From the NCBI GenBank assembly GCA_963825585.1, contig CAWGTX010000004.1, positions 62,001 to 126,000 of the forward strand: a DNA stretch of 64,000 nt, read 5' to 3'. A model generated the notes under the pieces. The model was given only the letters and a program-made list of their open reading frames with translations, made no database searches and was not told where the DNA came from. Of this stretch, positions 19,288 to 28,339 are shown piece after piece (within the stretch, counting starts at the first letter, position 1; each line of letters begins with the position of its first letter). A program made the position numbers and the translations under genes. Source of the DNA: JAOUGY01 sp963825585. Lineage in GTDB: Bacteria > Actinomycetota > Acidimicrobiia > Spongiisociales > ZC4RG35.

Positions 19288-19788
19288 ATGAAGTATCGAT
19301 TCGCACTCATTTCGGCACTGGCCATCGCACTGACGGCTTGTGGGGGTGGGGACACGACCACCGAGCCGACCGAGCCGCCCACCACGACCACGCCGACGAC
19401 TCCGCCGACGACGGTCGCACCCGGGGGCGGACAGGCGATCGGCACCATCGACATCACCATCACCCATCCCGACGCCGACCCGGTCAGCTACACGATCGGG
19501 TGCACCGGTGACGCCTTCCCGGTGACGCCCGAGGTGGAGGGAGTGGAGGGCCAGGCGGCCTGCGACCGGCTGGCCGACCCTGCGGTGCTGGAGCGGCTCG
19601 TCAACGGCGTTCCCGCCGACGAGATGTGCACCGAGATCTACGGCGGTCCCGACATCGCCGTGATCACCGGGTCCATCAACAATGAGGCGATCGACGCCAC
19701 CATCGACCGTGCCAACGGGTGTGGGATCGATGACTGGGACACGCTGTTGGCTGGAGTTCTCCCACCTGCCCTCGGCGTCCAGAGCTGA
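19288..19788 (+). CDS. Lipoprotein with subtilisin-inhibitor (SSI)-like domain
   Basis: The product has 166 residues. Lipobox LTAC (Cys about 18), then a Thr/Pro-rich linker to about 48, then a domain with the Streptomyces subtilisin inhibitor layout: SYTIGCTG, QAACDRLAD, DEMCTEIYGGPDIAVITGSI, and NGCGIDDWDTLL. The four Cys and the M-C-x-x-x-Y segment next to the reactive-site loop match SSI in spacing. It is predicted to be a membrane-tethered inhibitor of subtilisin-like proteases; a subtilase is encoded at 28.3 kb. The homology is by motif only. Confidence 0.65.
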   Translation: MKYRFALISALAIALTACGGGDTTTEPTEPPTTTTPTTPPTTVAPGGGQAIGTIDITITHPDADPVSYTIGCTGDAFPVTPEVEGVEGQAACDRLADPAVLERLVNGVPADEMCTEIYGGPDIAVITGSINNEAIDATIDRANGCGIDDWDTLLAGVLPPALGVQS

Positions 19789-19854
19789 GCTTCACGGCAC
19801 CAGGCGAACTGCCCGGCCGCAGCGTGCGGTCGGGTACGTTCGCGTAGGGCCCGG

Positions 19855-20490
19855 TCAATCCACGAGCGGGCCGAAGAAGCCTGCCGCAAAACGGACGGCC
19901 TCGTCGAGTGGGAACAGGCCGACGCCGTCGACATCGCCGTCCTGCCATGTCTTGGCGGCGGCCTCGTCCGCAAAGAACACCATCGCTTGGCACATCGAGA
20001 GGGCGGCGTGGCCGTCGGGATCCTGCCACCTGATTCCGATCCACGGAGCCGGAGGATCGGCGGCGAGCACGGTATCGCCGTCCTGTTCGATCACGATCGG
20101 GACGCCGGTCACGGCGCAGCGCGACTCGATCTTCGTCTTCGACCAGAAGACCGGGGCGATCGCCAGGGCATCCAGCGAGCACATGGCATTGGTGGATCCC
20201 CGGGGCAGGAACACCCGATGGTCGGTGGCAGCGGTCGTGAACGGGTAGGCGCCCACAACCACCGCATCCTCACCGAGGACGAGCAGGTCGAGTGCGGCGA
20301 GTCTGCGGGCGTCGGCCGGGTCGAGCCTCGGCGGGCCACCGGTGTTGGCGAATGAGTGGAGCACGCTGCGGTGAACCGACCGGAGGTGATCGTCGAGCGC
20401 CGCCTGACGCGAGGCCAGGGGAAGGTGGGCGTTGAGGCGGTCGACGGCCGCAGCGGTCTTCATGCCCACAGTCTGGTCGGCCCTGACCAT
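19855..20490 (-). CDS. Alkylmercury lyase (MerB)-like protein
   Basis: The product has 211 residues. MerB breaks the C-Hg bond using two Cys and an Asp. Equivalents are visible: Cys104 and Asp107 in NAMCSLDALAIAPVF and Cys167 in ALSMCQAMVFF, plus ESRCAVTGVPI and the winged N-terminus. No merA, merR or merT lies nearby, so an organomercurial role is uncertain and a distinct function in this subfamily is possible. A second start at 20463 (residue 10) is equally plausible. It is divergent from the PIN-PhoH gene. Confidence 0.65.
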   Translation of the reverse strand: MVRADQTVGMKTAAAVDRLNAHLPLASRQAALDDHLRSVHRSVLHSFANTGGPPRLDPADARRLAALDLLVLGEDAVVVGAYPFTTAATDHRVFLPRGSTNAMCSLDALAIAPVFWSKTKIESRCAVTGVPIVIEQDGDTVLAADPPAPWIGIRWQDPDGHAALSMCQAMVFFADEAAAKTWQDGDVDGVGLFPLDEAVRFAAGFFGPLVD

Positions 20491-20621
20491 CCCCGCGTCG
20501 TTCGACCGGCCCGCCCGGGCATGGGTCGCCGGGCCTGTTCATCCGGCGTTCATCGGAGGTCCTCGTGTTTCTCCGCCGACAGGGCGATACTGGGAAGGCT
20601 GGCAACGAAGGAGTCGAACAG

Positions 20622-21932
20622 GTGTCACGCACCTACGTCCTGGACACATGTGTCCTGCTCGCCGACCCGCATGCAACCCTGCGATTCGACGAGCACCAGG
20701 TAGTCCTCCCGCTGGTCGTGATCGAGGAGCTCGATCGCAAGAAGACCCGGATGGACGAGGTGGGCACCAACGCCCGGTTGGCCATCCGCTCGCTGGAGGA
20801 GTTCGGCGCCTCCCGGTCCGGCGGACTCCGCGAGCCGGTGGCGCTCCCGGGCGGAGGAACGTTGCGAATCGAGCTGAACGGCATCGTGTCGGAACGCCTC
20901 CCGAAAGTGCTCGATCCCGCCAGCCCCGACCATCGCATCCTGGCCTCCTGTCTCAACCTCGCCGACGCCGGAGAAGATCCCGTGCTCGTCACCAAGGACG
21001 CCTCGCTGCGGATCAAGGGCGCCCAGTTGGGGGTGGAGGTCGAGGACTACCGAGCCGACACGGTCCAGGCCAGCGAGCTGCGGACCGGTGTTGTCGAGGT
21101 CGAGACCGGCGGCGATGTGATCGACCGGCTCTTCGACCAGGGCAAGATCACCCTGGAGGGTGTGACCGCCGAGGTCAACGAGTTCGTCGTGCTGAAGTCG
21201 GGTCCGTCCCGCTCGGGAATGGCCCGGGTCATCGAGTCCCACCCCGAGGTCACCGTCGAACGGGTATCGGGTACCCCCCGGGCCTTCGGTGTCGAACCGA
21301 AGAACATGCGTCAGAATGTCGCCATGCACCACCTGCTCGACCCCGACATCCCGGCGGTGTCGCTCATGGGTACGGCCGGATCGGGCAAGACGTTCCTCGC
21401 CCTGGCCGCCGGGCTCGAGCAGGTCCTCGAACAGGGACGGTACCGCAAGGTGTCGGTGTACCGACCGCTGGTGGCGGTCGGCCGTCAGGAGGTCGGGTAT
21501 CTGCCCGGCGACCTCGACGAGAAGCTGGCCCCCTGGATGGCAGCGGTCCACGACAACCTCCACGCCCTCTTCCACGACAGCGGAGTCGAGGGCGCCAAGG
21601 CTGCCATCACCGAGCTGACCGACCGCGGCGAACTGGAGATGGCCGCCGTCACCTACCTGCGGGGTCGATCGATAACCGGAGAGTTCGTCATCGTCGACGA
21701 GGCCCAGAACCTGGAGCTGCCCACTCTCAAGGTGATCCTCACCCGGATGGCGAAGGACTCGAAAGTGGTCTTCTGCGGCGACCTGTCACAGGTCGACAAC
21801 CCCTACATCTCACCGTACGGAGGGATGGCCGCTCTCATCGAGAAGTTCCGGGACAACCCGTTGTTCGGCCACGTCATCCTCGAGAAGTCGATCCGCAGCC
21901 CATTGGCGGAGATGGCGGCGAGGGTTCTGTAG
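20622..21932 (+). CDS. PIN-domain/PhoH-type ATPase fusion (PhoH2)
   Basis: The product has 436 residues from a GTG at 20622, chosen because AAGGAG lies 8 bases upstream and the PIN domain starts immediately (SRTYVLDTCVLLADP). A PIN nuclease domain covers about 1-150 with its acidic residues (D near 8, E in VIEELDRKK, D in SPDHRI). PhoH follows from about 235 with Walker A GTAGSGKT, Walker B FVIVDEAQN and CGDLSQVDNP. PhoH2 proteins are RNA helicase/ribonucleases. The fusion is the normal architecture in actinobacteria. Confidence 0.9.
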   Translation: MSRTYVLDTCVLLADPHATLRFDEHQVVLPLVVIEELDRKKTRMDEVGTNARLAIRSLEEFGASRSGGLREPVALPGGGTLRIELNGIVSERLPKVLDPASPDHRILASCLNLADAGEDPVLVTKDASLRIKGAQLGVEVEDYRADTVQASELRTGVVEVETGGDVIDRLFDQGKITLEGVTAEVNEFVVLKSGPSRSGMARVIESHPEVTVERVSGTPRAFGVEPKNMRQNVAMHHLLDPDIPAVSLMGTAGSGKTFLALAAGLEQVLEQGRYRKVSVYRPLVAVGRQEVGYLPGDLDEKLAPWMAAVHDNLHALFHDSGVEGAKAAITELTDRGELEMAAVTYLRGRSITGEFVIVDEAQNLELPTLKVILTRMAKDSKVVFCGDLSQVDNPYISPYGGMAALIEKFRDNPLFGHVILEKSIRSPLAEMAARVL

Positions 21933-21937
21933 CCGCT

Positions 21938-22046
21938 GGCTGCTGGCTGCTGGCTGCAAGAGTTGGACGGTACCTTGCCTGCCCCGCTTTCCCCGGGAGC
22001 TCGTAGCTCTGAAGCTAGGAGCTAGAAGCTAGGAGCCAGCAGCCAA
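21938..22046. repeat. GCTGGCT word array with inverted counterpart
   Basis: The convergent gap holds GCTGGCTGCTGGCTGCTGGC (from 21935) and, 60 bases on, GAAGCTAGGAGCTAGAAGC followed by AGCCAGCAGCC, so the two arms are complementary and could pair into a long hairpin between the convergent gene ends. Confidence 0.6.
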
Positions 22047-23639
22047 CCCCGCTCGATTGAGGAAGGCGGCCATCTGGCCGCGGGTGACGGTGTCGTCGGG
22101 GCAGAACCGGTCGGGTCCGCAACCGAGGGTGATGCCGGTGGCTGCGAGCCATTCGATGTCGGTTTCGAACACCGAGCTGTTGTCGTCGTCGAAGGTGACC
22201 GGTGTGTCGGGCTGGATGCTGTCCTCGAGCGCTCGCCGCAGGAAGGCGGCCATCTGGCCGCGTGTGACGGTGTCGTCGGGGCAGAACCGGTCGGGTCCGC
22301 AACCGAGGGTGATGCCGGTGGCTGCGAGCCATTCGATGTCGGTTTCGAACACCGAGCTGTTGTCGTCGTCGAAGGTGACCGGTGTGTCGGGCTGGATGCT
22401 GTCCTCGAGCGCTCGCCGCAGGAAGGCGGCCATCTGGCCGCGGGTCACGGTCTCGTTCGGGCAGAACCTGGTGTTGTGGGGCGGGTTGCATCCGAGCGTG
22501 ATCTCGGCGGCGGCGATGGCTTCGATGTCGGTCTGAAACGGCGAGTCGTCGTCGTCGGAGAACGTTCCGTCAGTCGGTTCACCCTCCCAGGGGCCGACCA
22601 TCGTGACGGTGTAGGAATGTGAGACGGTCGAGCCGTCGATGTCGATCCCGGTCACGTCGATCTCGAAGGTGAGGTCGCGTCCCCCTTCCAGCCAGTCGTC
22701 GAAGCGAGGGTCGGTGACATCCCAGGAGACGGTCGGTAGGAATCCGTGATTGACCGAACCGTTGTATTGGGTGATCTGGACGGTGCTGTCCTCGAAGCTC
22801 ATCGAGACGTCCGTGCCGGTCAGGTCGGCCAGGAGGAATCGGCTGTGCGAAAGCGACCAACGGCTGGTGGAGAGCTCGATGGGGAAGAACCCGGCGGTCG
22901 GCCACGAGATGTACTCGGGGGCTCCGGCGTGTCCGTCGGCGGGATAGTCGCCGGTCACCCACATCGCGTAGGCCCGGGACGTGGCCCCGAAGCCGAACGG
23001 TCGGGAGGAGGGTGACAGGATCCAGCGGCGGTGGCCGACCGCGGTGTTGCCGGCGCCGGGATCATCCATGAAGCCTTTCGACGCCTCGATCAGGAAGTCG
23101 GGTTGGGACCCGCCGAACAGGTACAGGTTCGAGTTGTCGGCCCCGTCGTAGCCGCTCTGCGTCCAGCAGTCCCAGGAGGCGGGCGGCTGATGCGAAAGGG
23201 CGCCGTTGGCGTCCATGATGAGGGCTGCGGCCTGAGCGTCGGCGTCGAGGGCGCTGTCACGCGTGACGGGTCCGAGGTCGGCGAGTGCCCGGTAGAAGTT
23301 GACCGCCCCCATCAGGTCATCACCCACCGAGGCCGGGATGGTTCCCGCATCGCACCCTGCCACCGACCCGGTCCAGGGGGAGGTCGTGAAGGTCAGCTCG
23401 TCGATCAGAGGGGCGTAGTCCCTGTTGTATGCCGCCCGGACCGACGCACGGTCGAACGAGTCGATCGAGGGGTCGGCCAGGGTTTCGCCGGACCATACGT
23501 TCGCCCCCGTGGCCGGTCCGGAATCGAGGGCTACCGCCGCAGGAGCGGCCGCAGCCTGAGCGACCATCAGGACGGTCAGCGCAGCGGAGAGGACCGCTCT
23601 GACCCCGGTTGCCGTGTTCGGTGTGCGGCCTGATTTCAT
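22029..23639 (-). CDS. Secreted CAP-domain-like protein with three SLH-like surface repeats
   Basis: The product has 536 residues. The start at 23639 has a GGGAGGGGG ribosome binding site. Signal peptide about 1-35; a central region (about 95-260) with NFYRALADLGPVTRD, QAAALIMDANGALSHQPP and GHRRWIL, resembling the CAP/SCP fold; then an Ig-like stretch; then three SLH-like repeats from about 365 (TDIEAIAAAEITLGCNPP, VFETDIEWLAATGITLGC twice, each ending VTRGQMAAFL). The last two repeats derive from a 180-bp DNA duplication. It is presumably cell-surface bound; the function is unknown. Confidence 0.8.
   Translation of the reverse strand: MKSGRTPNTATGVRAVLSAALTVLMVAQAAAAPAAVALDSGPATGANVWSGETLADPSIDSFDRASVRAAYNRDYAPLIDELTFTTSPWTGSVAGCDAGTIPASVGDDLMGAVNFYRALADLGPVTRDSALDADAQAAALIMDANGALSHQPPASWDCWTQSGYDGADNSNLYLFGGSQPDFLIEASKGFMDDPGAGNTAVGHRRWILSPSSRPFGFGATSRAYAMWVTGDYPADGHAGAPEYISWPTAGFFPIELSTSRWSLSHSRFLLADLTGTDVSMSFEDSTVQITQYNGSVNHGFLPTVSWDVTDPRFDDWLEGGRDLTFEIDVTGIDIDGSTVSHSYTVTMVGPWEGEPTDGTFSDDDDSPFQTDIEAIAAAEITLGCNPPHNTRFCPNETVTRGQMAAFLRRALEDSIQPDTPVTFDDDNSSVFETDIEWLAATGITLGCGPDRFCPDDTVTRGQMAAFLRRALEDSIQPDTPVTFDDDNSSVFETDIEWLAATGITLGCGPDRFCPDDTVTRGQMAAFLNRAGLAAGS
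22061..22420. repeat. 180-bp tandem duplication within the SLH-repeat gene
   Basis: Units 22061-22240 and 22241-22420 are identical at 179 of 180 positions by direct reading (G/T difference at 22083/22263). A third, diverged unit starts at 22421. The near-identity indicates a very recent duplication or gene conversion. Confidence 0.9.
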
Positions 23640-23760
23640 GGTTCCCCCTCCCGTGTCCACCGGTGACGGCGATCCTGTTTCGAACGGCCATCTTGGGAGG
23701 GGCGGCGGGAGTCGTCAACCCCGAGTAGCGTGCTGGCGCCGGTCGATCGGGAGGACATCG

Positions 23761-24204
23761 GTGGATTCGCGTTGTGTCATGTATCCGGGGAGCGCCTCGC
23801 CGTTGTTCCACTTCATCGGACGCCAGCTCGAGGCGGCCGGTCGTGAGGTCGTGGCAGCGGCGATCGGGGTTCCACCTGGCGAAGCCAGCCTGGTGGTCGC
23901 CTTCGGTGAGGCCTGTCGTCTTGCAGCGGCGGTCCCGACCACACCGGGCGTGTGGCTCTCACCCGACTTCGGCGACGACGTCACGGCGGAGGCGCTGGCC
24001 GCTTCGTCGGGTCCGGGCCTGGTGATCGGGAGTCTCCTCGACCCTGGGTGGGACCGTGCGGCGGCGGCGCGGCTCCGACAATTCGAGATCCTGCAGCTCC
24101 CGCACGTCGACCGGCACTTCGAAGTGATCGATGACCCCGCCGCCACCCTCCAGCTGTACGCCCGCATCATCGATCGGGTGGCCGCGCTCGTCCGAAGACT
24201 GTGA
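23761..24204 (+). CDS. Hypothetical protein, 147 aa
   Basis: The GTG at 23761 is chosen because GGGAGGA lies 7 bases upstream. The protein is soluble and alpha/beta-like (YPGSASPLFHFIGRQLEAAG, GPGLVIGSLLDPGW, VDRHFEVIDDPAATLQLYARIIDRV). The start resembles the first strand and turn of a small alpha/beta hydrolase, but no catalytic motif is visible, so no function is assigned. It sits between two SLH-repeat genes, 20 bases before the next. Confidence 0.55.
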   Translation: MDSRCVMYPGSASPLFHFIGRQLEAAGREVVAAAIGVPPGEASLVVAFGEACRLAAAVPTTPGVWLSPDFGDDVTAEALAASSGPGLVIGSLLDPGWDRAAAARLRQFEILQLPHVDRHFEVIDDPAATLQLYARIIDRVAALVRRL

Positions 24205-24224
24205 TCCTTCGATAGAGTCGAGCC

Positions 24225-25742
24225 ATGTTCAGGGGGAGCGTCACGTTTGCGGCCGTCATGGCCCTGCTCTTGATGGCCTCGACGCTTCCGGCGGTGGCTG
24301 ATGCCACCGCACCGGGCGGCACGTTCCGCGACGACGACGGCAACGTCCACGAGGGCATGATCGAAGCGGTGGCCGCCGCAGGGATCACCCGGGGCTGCAA
24401 CCCACCGGCCAACGACCGATACTGCCCCGACAACACCGTCACGCGCGGGCAGATGGCGGCGTTCCTCGTGCGGGCGCTGGGTGTGGCACCGGCGGGTGGA
24501 GACACATTCAGTGACGACAACGGCTCGGTGTTCGAAAACGACATCCAGCGACTCGCCGCCAGCGGCATCACCCAGGGATGTGCGCCGGGTCGGTTCTGCC
24601 CCGACGACGTGGTGACCCGCGGCCAGATGGCCGCCTTCCTGGTGAGGGCCTATGGCTACACCGGATCCACCGATGGCAACCCCTTCGGTGATGACGACGG
24701 GTCGGTGTTCGAGAACGACATCGAGATCCTCGCTCAGGCAGGGGTGACGCTCGGCTGCAACCCACCCGACAACGACGCCTTCTGCGGCGACGACCCGGTG
24801 AGACGCGATCAGATGGCCTCCTTCCTGGGCCGGGCGGAGGGGCTGGCAGCCGTCGTCCCGCCCGAACGGTGTCCCATCCTCCCCGCCGACAACATCTGGA
24901 ACACTCCCGTCGACGATCTGCCCATCCACCCCCGTTCCGCCGGCTACATCGCCTCGATCGGAGCAGAAACCACCATGCACCCCGATTTCGGTTCGGGGGT
25001 GTGGCCGCCCGGATCCAACAGCCCGATCGGGATCCCGTTCGTCGTGGTGGGGGACGATCAGCCCGACGTGCCGATCGTGTTCACCGCCTACGGTGACGAG
25101 AGTGACCCCGGCCCCTATCCGGTGCCTTCCGACGCCCCGATCGAAGGAGGACCCGATGGTGACGGCGACCGTCACGTGCTGGTGCTGGACGGCGACGACT
25201 GCATGCTCCACGAGCTGTACCGGGCGTTCCCGCAGGACAACGGCTCATGGACCGCCGACTCGGCCGCTCGCTACGACCTGACCTCGAACCAGCTCCGCCC
25301 CGACGGATGGACCTCGGCCGATGCCGCCGGACTACCCATCTACCCGGGCCTGGTTCGCTACGACGAGGTCGCCGCCGGCGAAATCACTCACGCCATCCGC
25401 TTCACCGTCTCCGAAACCCAGCGAGCCTACGTGTGGCCGGCCCGCCATCTCGCATCGTCGAACACCGACACGTCCCTCCCGCCCATGGGCCAGCGCTTCC
25501 GGATGCGCGCCGACTACGACACCTCCGGATTCTCCCCTGAGATCCAGGTGATCCTGACCGCCTTCAAACGCTTCGGCCTCATCGTCGCAGACAACGGCTC
25601 CGACTGGTACGTCTCCGGCGCCCCCGACGAGCGCTGGGACAACGACGTGCTCCGCGAGCTCGAGGAAATCCCCGGATCCGCCTTCGAAGCCGTCGATGTG
25701 ACATCGCTGATCGTGGACGAGGACTCAGGCCAAGCCCGATAG
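24225..25742 (+). CDS. Secreted protein with three SLH-like repeats and a conserved C-terminal domain of unknown function
   Basis: The product has 505 residues. Signal peptide 1-25; three SLH-like repeats at about 30-205 (core GITRGCNPPANDRYCPD, with VTRGQMAAFLVRA). A ~290-residue domain follows, recognisable by ILPADNIWNTPVDDLPIHP, YIASIGAETTMHPDFGSG, TAYGDESDPGPYPVPSDAP, GDRHVLVLDGDDCMLHELY, GLPIYPGLVRYDEV and ADNGSDWYVSGAPDERWD. I recognise this as a conserved secreted domain of several bacterial phyla, with no function known to me. It probably binds the cell wall through the repeats. Confidence 0.8.
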   Translation: MFRGSVTFAAVMALLLMASTLPAVADATAPGGTFRDDDGNVHEGMIEAVAAAGITRGCNPPANDRYCPDNTVTRGQMAAFLVRALGVAPAGGDTFSDDNGSVFENDIQRLAASGITQGCAPGRFCPDDVVTRGQMAAFLVRAYGYTGSTDGNPFGDDDGSVFENDIEILAQAGVTLGCNPPDNDAFCGDDPVRRDQMASFLGRAEGLAAVVPPERCPILPADNIWNTPVDDLPIHPRSAGYIASIGAETTMHPDFGSGVWPPGSNSPIGIPFVVVGDDQPDVPIVFTAYGDESDPGPYPVPSDAPIEGGPDGDGDRHVLVLDGDDCMLHELYRAFPQDNGSWTADSAARYDLTSNQLRPDGWTSADAAGLPIYPGLVRYDEVAAGEITHAIRFTVSETQRAYVWPARHLASSNTDTSLPPMGQRFRMRADYDTSGFSPEIQVILTAFKRFGLIVADNGSDWYVSGAPDERWDNDVLRELEEIPGSAFEAVDVTSLIVDEDSGQAR

Positions 25743-25767
25743 CGAGCTGCCAGCAAAGCGGCGTGAA

Positions 25768-25834
25768 TAGCTTTGTCCCCCATTGCGTGGGGGACAAAGT
25801 TGTTCCCTATCCGCGCGGCCTCATTGTGCAGAAC
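25768..25834. mobile_element. Dispersed palindromic element, copy B (deletion form); likely terminator
   Basis: Hairpin CTTTGTCCCCCA (25771-25782)/TGGGGGACAAAG (25788-25799), 12 perfect base pairs with loop TTGCG, followed by TTCCCTATCCGCGCGGCCTC and ATTGTGCA. These are the ends of the larger element at 8.3 and 59.3 kb joined with the middle deleted. It sits between convergent genes and should act as a bidirectional terminator. Confidence 0.7.
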
Positions 25835-25855
25835 GTGATGCTCGCGCGTCGCTCG

Positions 25856-28336
25856 CTACGCCAACCGCAACCTCGCCGGTGTTCGTTCGGCGGCGAGCAG
25901 TTCGATGAGCTCGGGTTCGGGGAGCGGCATGGCGAGGTGGTATCCCTGGCCGAGGGTGCAGCCGAGCCGTTCGAGGGCGAGGAGCTGCTCGCCGGTTTCG
26001 ATGCCTTCGGCGACGGTGGCGAATCCCATCGTGCTGCTGATGCCCAGCATCAATTCGACCAGCCGGTGGACGCGGGGGTCGGCGACCCGCTCGACGAAGG
26101 ATCGGTCGAGTTTGATGGTGTCGACGGGGAGCCGATCGAGATAGGCGAGTGAGGAGTAGCCGGTTCCGAAGTCGTCGATCGCAACTCTCACGCCGTGTCT
26201 GCGGAGTTCGTCGAGGACTTCTGTTCCTCCGGACATGATGGCGCCTTCGGTGATCTCGATCTGGAGGAGTGACGGGTCCAGTTGCCGTGCCGCCAGCACG
26301 TCGAGCACCGTGCGCACCAGCCCGGTACGGGTCAGCTCGGTGGCCGACAGGTTGATCGACATCGTGGGCGTGGCGTGGGGGAATGCCCGGTGCAATCGCT
26401 GGAGGGTGTCGGCGGCGTTGCGGAGTACCCAGTCGCCGATCTCGGCGATGACCTGGCGGCGTTCGGCCAGTGGCACGAAGTCGTGGGGCCCGATCAGGCC
26501 TCGTGCGGGATGCCGCCATCGGACCAATGCCTCCACACCCACGATGCGTCCACTGGAGAGCTCGAGGATGGGCTGGTGGTGCAGCTCGAGCTGACCCGCC
26601 CGTATCGCGGTTCTCAACTCGGTGACCGCTCCCAGCTCGCGGCTGTGGGTGGAACGCAGACCGGGGCTGTGGACCCGGTAGGTGCCCTTGCCCTCGCCCT
26701 TGGCGACATACATGGCCTCATCGGCCTCCTTGAGTACGTCATCAGGCTGGGAGCCGGGCTCGATCATGGCCACGCCGATGCTGGCGTGCGTTTCGATCGA
26801 CACTCCGTCGAGATCGAAGGGACGGGCCAGGGTGGCGATGATCCGTTTGGCGACCGTCACTGCGTCGTCAGGCGATGTCATGTCCACGAGCAGCAGTGCG
26901 AACTCGTCGCCACCCAGTCGGGCCACCGTGTCGCCGGGGCGACAGCACGACTCCAGCCGGCGAGCCACGTGGACGAGCAGCCGGTCGCCGGTTTCGTGAC
27001 CGTGTCCGTCGTTGACCGCTTTGAAGTCGTCGAGGTCGAGGAAGAGAACCGATGCCGGTGTGACCGAGGAGGACGTGACGGACACCAGCCGTTCGAGCAG
27101 CAGGCTCCGATTGGCCAGCTCGGTGAGGGCGTCGTGGTGGGCCTGATGGCGGAGCTGGTCCTTGAGTTCGGTGAGTTTGGCGAGTGACTCCTCGAGTCGA
27201 CCGTTCTCGAGCGACACCCCGACGTGTCCGGCGAGGGTGGCCAACAGTCGCAGGTCGCGTTCGCCGAAGTTGCCGATGTCGCTGAGCGGGCTCATCACCT
27301 CCAGGGTGCCGCTTCCCGGCGAGGAGATCGGGACGATCATGCCGACCACCCTGCCACCCCGTCGAACCAGGTGTCCTTCACCGTTGTCGTCGACCGACCG
27401 GATCTCGTCGTCGGCGACGGGTGCCGGGACCATCACCTCGGTGTCGTGGTCCACCCGGGAGATGGTGAGGAACCCGGGTGCGTCCACGCCGTCGGGATGC
27501 AGAACGATGCGGGCTCGCTCGGCGTCGAACATCGCCCTGGCCCGATCGACCGCCGCCGCCAGCGCATCCTCGATCTTGGGAAGCCGATGGAGCTCTCCGC
27601 TCACCTCGTACAGCGACTGGAGTCGTTCCCGCTCGAGTCGCTGGGAGAGATAGGCCCGATAGGCGAAGAACAACACCGCCGATGGCACCGCCGCGATCCA
27701 GGCCGCCTGCGGGCGTGCCCACAGCACGGTGGCGGCAACCAAGCCCAGGGCGGCGTTCATGAACCCGGCACCGACCGTGAGGGCGTACATGGTTCGTCGT
27801 TCGGTCTCGCTCAACGAACCACCGGACATGTGGATGGCCGCCGAGATGAGCACGTTCGACGTGACGAGGGTTGCGGCGATCCCGGCCGCCACCGCCAACC
27901 AGCCCCTCGGCCCGAGCGGATCGGAGGAACCGACGATCGTCCAGAACACTCCGATCATCACCGACGTCTGCAGGCTGAGTTGGGCCAGGTTGAAGACGAG
28001 CTTGACCGGGCGTTGCCGACGGGTGAGCCCGAGGGCGAGGGCGCTGCCGACCAGTTGGGCGGCGAGGATGAGGGGTGGCGGCAGGAAGAAGACCGCAAGC
28101 ACCAGGGGCATCTCGCTCATCGAGAACGAGTGGGCGTCCCGACGGAACTTGATGTGGACGACGGTGATCTCGGCCAGATAGAAGAGGCATGCGAAGAGAA
28201 GCCAGTGGAGCTCGACCGGCGGCGCCGGTACCCCGATGTCCCACAGGGCCAGAGCGCTGAACACCGCGCTCGGTATGACGAGCGCGGTGAGCAGCCAGAC
28301 TCTGTTGAAGCCGGAGAGGCGGGGCGGGCCGGCCAC
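25856..28336 (-). CDS. Membrane GGDEF-EAL cyclic-di-GMP signalling protein
   Basis: The product has 826 residues from a GTG at 28336. N-terminus with about seven membrane helices (10-225), a GAF-like segment (about 245-390), a coiled linker, GGDEF with RLGGDEFALLL, then EAL with VGVEALVRW, NLSATEL, EITEGAIM, DDFGTGYSSL and KLDRSFV. Both active-site signatures are intact, so it could make or degrade c-di-GMP. GTG begins 3 bases after the stop of the upstream subtilase gene, implying coupled expression. Confidence 0.9.
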   Translation of the reverse strand: MAGPPRLSGFNRVWLLTALVIPSAVFSALALWDIGVPAPPVELHWLLFACLFYLAEITVVHIKFRRDAHSFSMSEMPLVLAVFFLPPPLILAAQLVGSALALGLTRRQRPVKLVFNLAQLSLQTSVMIGVFWTIVGSSDPLGPRGWLAVAAGIAATLVTSNVLISAAIHMSGGSLSETERRTMYALTVGAGFMNAALGLVAATVLWARPQAAWIAAVPSAVLFFAYRAYLSQRLERERLQSLYEVSGELHRLPKIEDALAAAVDRARAMFDAERARIVLHPDGVDAPGFLTISRVDHDTEVMVPAPVADDEIRSVDDNGEGHLVRRGGRVVGMIVPISSPGSGTLEVMSPLSDIGNFGERDLRLLATLAGHVGVSLENGRLEESLAKLTELKDQLRHQAHHDALTELANRSLLLERLVSVTSSSVTPASVLFLDLDDFKAVNDGHGHETGDRLLVHVARRLESCCRPGDTVARLGGDEFALLLVDMTSPDDAVTVAKRIIATLARPFDLDGVSIETHASIGVAMIEPGSQPDDVLKEADEAMYVAKGEGKGTYRVHSPGLRSTHSRELGAVTELRTAIRAGQLELHHQPILELSSGRIVGVEALVRWRHPARGLIGPHDFVPLAERRQVIAEIGDWVLRNAADTLQRLHRAFPHATPTMSINLSATELTRTGLVRTVLDVLAARQLDPSLLQIEITEGAIMSGGTEVLDELRRHGVRVAIDDFGTGYSSLAYLDRLPVDTIKLDRSFVERVADPRVHRLVELMLGISSTMGFATVAEGIETGEQLLALERLGCTLGQGYHLAMPLPEPELIELLAAERTPARLRLA

Positions 28337-28339
28337 GTG

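Noticed and set aside
22061..22600. CRISPR-like spaced repeats
   Set aside because: The repeat unit is 180 bp, in frame, and encodes SLH-like domains; there are no short spacers or cas genes.
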